Shown here: piece after piece, positions 8,015 through 13,387 of the stretch
Numbering within the stretch: position 1 is the first letter of the stretch
Layout: each line of letters starts with the position of its first letter
From: UBA5314 sp964635975
GTDB taxonomy: Bacteria; Bacillota; Syntrophomonadia; Syntrophomonadales; Syntrophomonadaceae
DNA length: 31,990 nt
Direction: 5' to 3'
Assembly (NCBI GenBank): GCA_964635975.1
Contig: CAZWPO010000027.1
Location: forward strand, 1-31,990
Program-made: the position numbers and the translations under genes
Notes under the pieces: model-generated
Seen by the model: the letters and a program-made list of their open reading frames with translations, nothing else
Told to the model about the DNA's origin: nothing
Databases searched by the model: none

Positions 8015-8065
8015 TTTTCAGCATTTGTTGAAAATAATTATAACACTGAAAATTATAATTGTAAA
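8015..8065 (-). promoter_or_regulatory. sigma-A-type promoter of the abiE-brxL operon with inverted-repeat operator
   Basis: On the minus strand TTTACA (8065-8060), a 17-nt spacer and TATAAT (8042-8037) form a strong promoter. TTTTCA at 8015-8020 with TGAAAA at 8029-8034 makes an inverted repeat just downstream of the -10, and another TGAAAA (8047-8052) lies in the spacer. Three half-sites around the start point suggest autorepression, probably by the AbiEi-like protein. Confidence 0.7.
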
Positions 8066-8131
8066 TACCTTCCAACTTAATTTAAAGGGTGAACAAAATG
8101 ATCTAATTAAGCCATTTCCCGGGACCTATTT

Positions 8132-8572
8132 TTATTTCTCATAATTGATGGCTCCAGAGAATGGATCGCAGGTTCCAACATGTACACTAAGTAGTCCCCA
8201 TTTTCGCAAACATTCGTGTATGTCCGGGGCAGGATCATAATTCTTGCCATTACTGGCACAGACATTTGGAATGTTTACATATGTGGTATAACCCGCCACC
8301 TTGCTAAAGGCGGTGAGCTGTTCCCGGGTATGCTCATCTGCATATGACGGACAAGTTTCAACTTCCATAATAAAATTTCCGTTGCCGCTACTTGTGGCAA
8401 TTATATCGGGAATATAGCCATTAATTTCACCAGGCGCACCATTAGGCCATCCGATATGATCGGCAAGCACCTTATAGCCCCTTTTTTTCAGATCGTTGGC
8501 CACATATCTGACCATGTTATCATGATTCTTCTGTGAATCTGTTGGACGATTGGGATTGTTGCCTTTACCCAT
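8132..8572 (-). CDS. PD-(D/E)XK-type nuclease-like protein
   Basis: A 146-residue protein. The frame extends upstream to a GTG at 8785, but GGAGGG lies 8 nt ahead of ATG 8572 and the upstream stretch encodes a different small protein in another frame, so the short form is chosen. Residues 46-69 (GYIPDIIATSSGNGNFIMEVET) match the PD...(D/E)xK/E arrangement of restriction-endonuclease-fold nucleases (Asp in PDII, Glu in MEVE; the Lys is replaced by Thr, as in some divergent families). A helix with EQLTAFSKVAGYTTYVNIP follows, as in Holliday-junction-resolvase-like folds. It follows the 39-residue basic protein and is driven by the candidate ECF promoter at 8834-8863. Nuclease activity is inferred. 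Confidence 0.7.
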   Translation of the reverse strand: MGKGNNPNRPTDSQKNHDNMVRYVANDLKKRGYKVLADHIGWPNGAPGEINGYIPDIIATSSGNGNFIMEVETCPSYADEHTREQLTAFSKVAGYTTYVNIPNVCASNGKNYDPAPDIHECLRKWGLLSVHVGTCDPFSGAINYEK

Positions 8573-8595
8573 TTTAATAACCCTCCATTTCTCCA

Positions 8596-8627
8596 AACCC
8601 TGGTGAACTCGATAGTCCACCAGGGTT
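8596..8627 (-). other. hairpin between the small basic protein gene and the nuclease gene
   Basis: AACCCTGGTG (8596-8605) and CACCAGGGTT (8618-8627) are perfect 10-bp arms around a 12-nt loop. On the minus strand the palindrome GGGTTCGAACCC precedes and shares one arm, so two mutually exclusive structures are possible. No U-tract follows, so an RNA-processing or attenuation element is more likely than a terminator. Confidence 0.45.
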
Positions 8628-8657
8628 CGAACCCAAAACAACTTGATATCATCATCT

Positions 8658-8777
8658 TTAATTTGGTGTAGAACGGCGATGAGTTTTAACCGGTACTGTT
8701 TTGTTTTTACCACCCGGTTTTGCTCTCTTATAAGGATTAACATGAACGATTTTATTGCCTTTGGCGGTTTTAGCCAT
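8658..8777 (-). CDS. 39-residue highly basic small protein
   Basis: ATG at 8777 is preceded by AGGAGGTG at 6 nt, one of the strongest ribosome sites in the window. The reading frame gives MAKTAKGNKIVHVNPYKRAK followed by PGGKNKTVPVKTHRRSTPN and TAA at 8660-8658. About a third of the residues are Lys, Arg or His and almost none are acidic, so a nucleic-acid-binding role is plausible. It is the first gene behind the candidate ECF promoter at 8834-8863 and precedes the nuclease-like gene. It overlaps a longer frame that starts at GTG 8785, which I consider spurious in this part. I recognise no family. Confidence 0.7.
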   Translation of the reverse strand: MAKTAKGNKIVHVNPYKRAKPGGKNKTVPVKTHRRSTPN

Positions 8778-8833
8778 TTTTTCACCTCCTATCATTTAAA
8801 GAGGACTCTATGTTAATAAGTGGAATCTAATAT

Positions 8834-8863
8834 ATAGACGGTACAGGAAGGAGAAAGGTGACA
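8834..8863 (-). promoter_or_regulatory. candidate ECF-sigma promoter for the small-protein/nuclease operon
   Basis: Minus strand: TGTCACC (8863-8857), 16 nt, CGTCTAT (8840-8834). CGTC-type -10 elements are typical of ECF promoters. The block is nearly identical in sequence and spacing to the one upstream of the sigma-factor gene (10748-10777). The -35 overlaps the start codon of the divergent metallopeptidase gene. Confidence 0.72.
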
Positions 8864-9414
8864 TGCCGCGAGAAGGATTTTCTATAGATGATCTTCTTCA
8901 TCCCAAAAAGCGCGAATACGTTCCGGAGAATTCACCCACGCATTACGCTTACAGGAACCCTAACAATGCCAGAAAAATTGCCAAAGAAATTCTTAAAAAA
9001 CTGAAAGTTACTGCGCCACCCATTGACCTTCAGCCTATTTGCACCTTTCTGATGGCCAATGTAGTATTTATAAAAGCTACTGACTCTCAATATCTGGGTC
9101 GACTCATAAATGGACGCATAGAAATTATTGAGGGTCTACCTGAAGTAATATTCAGATCGACCCTCGCTCACGAACTGGGACATTTAGCTTTATCGCATGA
9201 TCTTAGGGGAAGATGGGATACCTTGGACTCTTTGAATGATCCAGATCCGCACGAAAAGGAGGCTTGGGTATTCGCCGGGGAATTACTATTACCCGACTCC
9301 CTGCTGCGCAAAGAGTTTAAAGCAAATCCCAACTTTGATCATCTTGCCAATATCTTTAAAGTCACTCGTGATTTGCTAGGAGTAGAGATTACTAGGCGTA
9401 AAGGGTATCTCTAA
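8863..9414 (+). CDS. ImmA/IrrE-family (M78) zinc metallopeptidase
   Basis: A 183-residue protein with ATG at 8863 and AAGGAG 9 nt upstream. HELGH at 103-107 (in STLAHELGHLALSH) with a downstream Glu in HEKEAWVFAGELLLP (about 130-140) is the complete zinc site of the ImmA/IrrE family. The conserved AW.FA.ELLLP stretch is also present. The N-terminus has the usual ARKIAKEILKKL..TAPPIDL segment. Family members cleave repressors or anti-regulators such as ImmR and DdrO. There is no HTH domain, so a separate target is expected; the unknown partner of the sigma factor, whose gene converges with a 4-bp overlap, is the obvious candidate. That link is inference. Confidence 0.88.
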   Translation: MPREGFSIDDLLHPKKREYVPENSPTHYAYRNPNNARKIAKEILKKLKVTAPPIDLQPICTFLMANVVFIKATDSQYLGRLINGRIEIIEGLPEVIFRSTLAHELGHLALSHDLRGRWDTLDSLNDPDPHEKEAWVFAGELLLPDSLLRKEFKANPNFDHLANIFKVTRDLLGVEITRRKGYL

Positions 9415-10040
9415 TTGGCTTTATTTAATGCGTTTTCCAATTCCTTAAGATATTGAAGAACTGAGTCTTGTTGTTCTTGCTTTTGATCGGGGCTCTCAGC
9501 TTTTCGATCGAATGCGGCCCTGAAATGCGCAGCTTTTTCATAACCTGAGGAAGCTGATTCTGCCTTCAGAATGGCATAGCTCAATCTAAGCACCTGATTG
9601 GGATCAGCCTCTATCCAACTTGATATATTGGCCAGGTCATGAGGTGGTATCCTTTGCAGACTCCATTTTCTATCCTTAATCTGCCCGACAAACCGTGGAT
9701 TGGCACCTATTTTGCTTAAAACGTCTTTCCAGGTCCAGCCCTTCTGTTCCATAGTCGATTCCAAATAGCTCCATATATCTAGGTTTTCAGAATGGGCCAA
9801 TTTGTTTCGCAGTTCTTGAAAACGTTGACGCATTATGGGAAGACGTTCTTCGGCCAAGCGATTATAATAGAAAAATTGAGCTAGTGCTGCATCCTTATAT
9901 ATATTTTCATGGGCTTTTGATACATCTTTCTCTAGTTTTAACGCTTCAAGTAAATCGGTTCGTTCTTGACCTTTTTCCAGGCATTCAATGTATTCTGATA
10001 ATAAGTTTTTCATATCTTTTATCTCTTTTTTACCGCTCAT
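9411..10040 (-). CDS. hypothetical sigma-factor partner (possible anti-sigma/HTH-like protein)
   Basis: A 209-residue, helical, highly charged, soluble protein with no membrane segment. Residues 5-90 contain long amphipathic helices (KNLLSEYIECLEKGQ..., RLPIMRQRFQELRNKLAHSE). Residues 95-150 (WSYLESTMEQKGWTWKDVLSKIGANPRFVGQIKDRKWSLQRIPPHDLANISSWIEADPNQVL) resemble an XRE-type helix-turn-helix. The C-terminal 50 residues are rich in Lys, Glu and Gln. The gene lies 62 nt behind the sigma-factor gene on the same strand. GGAGGG is 11 nt from the ATG, and a small hairpin (CGCTC/GAGCG) places the ATG in its loop. Position suggests an anti-sigma or co-regulator; I recognise no family. Confidence 0.65.
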   Translation of the reverse strand: MSGKKEIKDMKNLLSEYIECLEKGQERTDLLEALKLEKDVSKAHENIYKDAALAQFFYYNRLAEERLPIMRQRFQELRNKLAHSENLDIWSYLESTMEQKGWTWKDVLSKIGANPRFVGQIKDRKWSLQRIPPHDLANISSWIEADPNQVLRLSYAILKAESASSGYEKAAHFRAAFDRKAESPDQKQEQQDSVLQYLKELENALNKAN

Positions 10041-10102
10041 AAAAAGAGCGTCCCTCCTTAAAACTCTTATTGAGTTTAAGATTTTATTCTAAAAACATTT
10101 CT

Positions 10103-10702
10103 TCAATGTAAACTATTATAAGTGATACCCTGGCTATTCAGGATTTCCTTTATCGTATGTAAAGCTCTCTTTTTTCGCTGTTTTACAGCATCAACTTTCA
10201 TTTCTAAATCCTTGGCGATGGCTTCAAGAGACCTTTCAGCCAGGTGATGTTCATAGACAATGTATTTGTCAGTTGGGGATAGTGCATCTAAAGCCCCTTG
10301 CAGTGTAGAAGAGACTGCAATTTTCTCTTCTATTTGGGCCAATTTTTCTTGATAATCCCTGTCCACATGCGGCAACTCTATTTCATCCCCCTCCCGGTTA
10401 ACAGGGGATAATGATTGGTTTTTCGATTCTGACAACCTAGTCAGATCGATTAAATAATTACTTCCAACCTTCTTTGCCCACGCAAAGAGACTGGTAATAT
10501 TTTTTGCCCTGATTGACATCGGGTTTTTCAAGAATTTTTCCAAAACTACCATGGTTGCGTCTTCTGCGTCATCATAAGGAAGATCAGGAAAGTTAGACTT
10601 TAAGAAAGGCGGCAACTTTTTCATTAAGTACTCTGCCACTTCCTCAAGAGCCTCAAGATCCAGAGCCTTCGCCCGCAGTATCTGTTCTTCGTCAATTGCC
10701 AA
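10103..10702 (-). CDS. ECF-type RNA polymerase sigma factor
   Basis: A 199-residue protein. Residues about 44-90 match sigma region 2 (DDAEDATMVVLEKFLKNP...SLFAWAKKVGSNYLIDLTR, compare the consensus DaeD..Q..F and N..iD..R). Residues 132-190 match region 4 (LQGALDALSPTDKYIVYEHHLAERSLEAIAKDLEMKVDAVKQRKKRALHTIKEIL). Regions 1 and 3 are absent, as in ECF sigma factors. The start is TTG at 10702 with AGAGGTGG upstream. The gene sits directly downstream of the BREX methyltransferase terminator, behind a promoter that recurs before the small-protein/nuclease operon, which suggests autoregulation. Confidence 0.85.
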   Translation of the reverse strand: MAIDEEQILRAKALDLEALEEVAEYLMKKLPPFLKSNFPDLPYDDAEDATMVVLEKFLKNPMSIRAKNITSLFAWAKKVGSNYLIDLTRLSESKNQSLSPVNREGDEIELPHVDRDYQEKLAQIEEKIAVSSTLQGALDALSPTDKYIVYEHHLAERSLEAIAKDLEMKVDAVKQRKKRALHTIKEILNSQGITYNSLH

Positions 10703-10724
10703 CGGTTAACCACCTCTTTCCAGG

Positions 10725-10748
10725 TTACATAGACTATAGTCCATGTAA
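10725..10748. promoter_or_regulatory. 24-bp near-perfect palindrome at the sigma-gene start point
   Basis: Half-sites TTACATAGACTA and TAGTCCATGTAA match in 11 of 12 positions. The palindrome begins at the last base of the -10 element and covers the expected transcription start of the sigma-factor gene. It could be a repressor operator or a 5' leader hairpin. Confidence 0.55.
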
Positions 10749-10777
10749 TAGACGGTTCAGCAAATAAAAAGGTGACA
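10748..10777 (-). promoter_or_regulatory. candidate ECF-sigma promoter of the sigma-factor gene
   Basis: Minus strand: TGTCACC (10777-10771), 16 nt, CGTCTAT (10754-10748). Flanks are also shared with 8834-8865: CATGTCACCTTT and ACCGTCTAT separated by 11 nt in both places. It is located 46 nt or more upstream of the sigma TTG and overlaps the terminator of the preceding gene. Confidence 0.75.
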
Positions 10778-10792
10778 TGTTTTCTGCCACCT
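10761..10792 (-). terminator. intrinsic terminator of the BREX methyltransferase operon
   Basis: Minus strand: AGGTGGCA, 7-nt loop, TGTCACCT (8 bp with one G-U), then TTTTTATTT. It lies 30 nt past the methyltransferase stop. The downstream arm is also the -35 of the sigma-factor promoter. Confidence 0.75.
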
Positions 10793-10821
10793 AAATACAA
10801 TCTTTTAAATTATATCAAATT

Positions 10822-13383
10822 CTATTTCTTGGCTTTACCATCGGAGCGTGCAAGTAAACGCAGGCAGACCTGGTAATCCTCCTCAACATTGACCTGTGCT
10901 TCTTCATTGAGACGGGTCATGTCTAAGCCGCCCTTCTCGAAAATGGTTTTTCCTTCTAAATATAGACCAGTGAGCTTGCACTGACGGATCCATTCCGCCA
11001 AGGTAGCGTCTCCTGGGCGCTCTTTTTCGGGAACTGGCACGCCCTGGGTGAGATAAGCTACATAGCGTTTGATACGACGGTTTATTCCGGCCAGGCGGCC
11101 TTTGGCCTTGGCGTCTTCTTCTTCTTGATTGGCCGGTAAGCGGTAAGTGCCTTCAGTAGTCTTATAGAAATAATCAGGGAGCCAGTCTTGGAGTTGCCGG
11201 CGGGGCTTTTCCTGGACAGCATAGATGTAGTGCTCAAAGATATCCGAGTAATGGACGCCGTCTTTGTGGGGGTGCATTTTTAGCCATTTTTCAATGAATC
11301 CAGCCACACTTTTAGCGGCTGAGTCTTCCTTCACCGTTTCCGCTTCGTCCGCGATATCAAATTCGCTTTCCTTCAAGTACCAGCGCCCGATTTCATGGGT
11401 TCCGAAAAGATCAGGGCTCTGGTTTTCAAAAAGATTTTTCTTAAGTGGTTCTCTGACTTCATCTGCCACTTGCTGAAGCAATTCATCAAAGTTGTGTGCT
11501 TCCATTTGCCCCCGTCGCACCATGCGGCTGACTAGTTCATCGTAAATGCGGTCCTTGGTGGAGCCAGGGTAAGTGGATAAGTAATCACGGATAATTGTGT
11601 GTGCTTTTTCGCGGAAAGTTTGTTCGTCATCGTAATCATTTATGCACAAATCGGACGCTAGTTCACCTGGTTTGGGTTTTCTAAAATTGATAACCAAATC
11701 ACGTTTAGTAACCTTGTCCGCAGTCAGCTGATTATATGATTTTTGACCTGTATCTATAAAAAGTACACTTTCAGATTTATCTACAATAAAGCCAACCTCG
11801 GACATGATATCTTGAATTAAACTCCAAGTGCCTTCAGATGTATCATGGTAGCAAAGAGAAAGCCAACGTCCAGGTTTTAACACTCGATAGCATTCCTGCA
11901 TAGCCTGGCGCATCATTTCTGTCCAGTCCTCAAGGCTTTTCCCGCGGACATCATTTACAATAATCTCATCATTATGCCAATGAGTATCTAATCCCAGCCA
12001 TGATTCCCAGATAAAATTGAGTTCCCCATATTGATACTTGCCAGCATAAGGGGGGTCAGTAAAAATATAATCTATACTTGAAGTCAATATGTGTGAAATA
12101 TTTACTGCACTATTAGTGGAAATCATTAATCCTGGCATCTTTTTTAATCCAATCTTATTCAAAGCCACTATAATTTCTTTAAGTTTGTCAGTGTAATTTA
12201 CGTAAGCACACCTTTCTTTGAACATCTGCGGAATATAATAAGTTCCAACCATAATGCCTCCGCCGCCTTCTTTGTGATGGCTCATTCTACTTAAATGAAG
12301 CATACTACCAGTAAGAGCAAGTAATAATGAATCGCTAATGTTATCTTTGTTAAGAATAGTGATGTTATGATTGATTCCTGCTAATGCCCACAAATTCCTC
12401 TTTGTAAACAACTCATCTACAGTACGGAAATTGCGGCCTGGGCGCCATTCAACACCCCAACATTCCTGTTCCTCTGGCGCATGCATCATTCTATGAGAAG
12501 GATACCAATAAGGAATATCTTTGCTCTCAATCTCCCGGATTTTAGCGATATCATGCTTATCAAAGAACTCTCGTTTTACTGGATTTAAATCGATATGCGA
12601 ACGCTGATCTCTTTTGGGCTTACAGTTTCCTTCACACAAATAGCTAACCAATACGGGAACCGCTCCAAACCGCTCTCCTCTAGTACTGATTTCCTCCACT
12701 TGCCCTTTACGGTAGCAATGCGGACAAACTTTTAGCTTAATTTGTTTCCCTGCTTTTGTATAAGATTGCACTTCAACACAGTCAAAAAGGGGCACTTTCT
12801 CCAGGCAGCGGGAACATTGATAAACTTGGGAATATACAGTATAGGCTGTAGTTGCTGGCCCACCACAACGATCGCAACGAGTCTCATACAGCCAGTCGAG
12901 TTCTGGTTTTACCCTAGCTTCAAGTTCTTCAAATCCTTTTTGTAATTCTTCAGAATCTACTGGAGTGCAGTAGTTTTTTGTAATAAAAGTAGCAGCTGGA
13001 CTTCGATCTATAGCAATGGCTTTGCGTCCTTCCATCAGAGCGGCTAATGCAGTTCCCCCAGAACCGCAAAAAGGGTCTAGCACCAAATCACCGGGACTTG
13101 TATAGTGACGAATATACTGTTGAATTGCGCCGTGGGGTTTTTTTGACCAATATGTATGCATATTGTAAATTGCAGTGGCTTTCGTACTTTCTATAGGTTT
13201 GTCAAAAGCCGATATGTTATAATCATCAGTTTCAGGATCATACGGTTTTTCTTTCAAATGTGCCTCTACGAAATCACGAAGGTGCGGGTTTGGCTTATCA
13301 CCCGAATAATAACCCTCCGGCATGGTTGGGACTTTTGAATTGAACATAGTGCCCTGGTCCCGCTTAGCATGTTGCTTGCTCAT
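10822..13383 (-). CDS. BREX-associated DNA methyltransferase with zinc ribbons (PglXI/DUF1156-like)
   Basis: An 853-residue protein. Residues 103-110 DPFCGSGG are the AdoMet-binding motif I and 443-446 DPPY is the catalytic motif IV of amino-group (N6-adenine or N4-cytosine) methyltransferases. Between them are Cys pairs at 170/173, 190/193, 220/223 and 250/254 that look like two zinc ribbons. The order motif I before DPPY with a large insert resembles zinc-ribbon methylases of the COG1743/DUF1156 group rather than the classic PglX of BREX type 1. About 300 residues after the catalytic core are helical and may recognise the target. GAGGTGATAG precedes the ATG; the PglZ stop is 4 nt upstream, so the two are coupled. 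It ends with a terminator. Host methylation of a BREX site is the likely role. Confidence 0.85.
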   Translation of the reverse strand: MSKQHAKRDQGTMFNSKVPTMPEGYYSGDKPNPHLRDFVEAHLKEKPYDPETDDYNISAFDKPIESTKATAIYNMHTYWSKKPHGAIQQYIRHYTSPGDLVLDPFCGSGGTALAALMEGRKAIAIDRSPAATFITKNYCTPVDSEELQKGFEELEARVKPELDWLYETRCDRCGGPATTAYTVYSQVYQCSRCLEKVPLFDCVEVQSYTKAGKQIKLKVCPHCYRKGQVEEISTRGERFGAVPVLVSYLCEGNCKPKRDQRSHIDLNPVKREFFDKHDIAKIREIESKDIPYWYPSHRMMHAPEEQECWGVEWRPGRNFRTVDELFTKRNLWALAGINHNITILNKDNISDSLLLALTGSMLHLSRMSHHKEGGGGIMVGTYYIPQMFKERCAYVNYTDKLKEIIVALNKIGLKKMPGLMISTNSAVNISHILTSSIDYIFTDPPYAGKYQYGELNFIWESWLGLDTHWHNDEIIVNDVRGKSLEDWTEMMRQAMQECYRVLKPGRWLSLCYHDTSEGTWSLIQDIMSEVGFIVDKSESVLFIDTGQKSYNQLTADKVTKRDLVINFRKPKPGELASDLCINDYDDEQTFREKAHTIIRDYLSTYPGSTKDRIYDELVSRMVRRGQMEAHNFDELLQQVADEVREPLKKNLFENQSPDLFGTHEIGRWYLKESEFDIADEAETVKEDSAAKSVAGFIEKWLKMHPHKDGVHYSDIFEHYIYAVQEKPRRQLQDWLPDYFYKTTEGTYRLPANQEEEDAKAKGRLAGINRRIKRYVAYLTQGVPVPEKERPGDATLAEWIRQCKLTGLYLEGKTIFEKGGLDMTRLNEEAQVNVEEDYQVCLRLLARSDGKAKK

Positions 13384-13387
13384 TCTA

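Noticed and set aside
8596..8640. tRNA-like T-arm (GGTTCGAACC)
   Set aside because: No acceptor stem, D-arm or anticodon arm can be built around it; it is part of an inverted repeat.
8573..8785. N-terminal 71-residue extension of the nuclease-like protein from GTG 8785
   Set aside because: A strong ribosome site precedes ATG 8572, and the same DNA encodes the 39-aa basic protein in another frame with a better start; the extension has no domain-like character.
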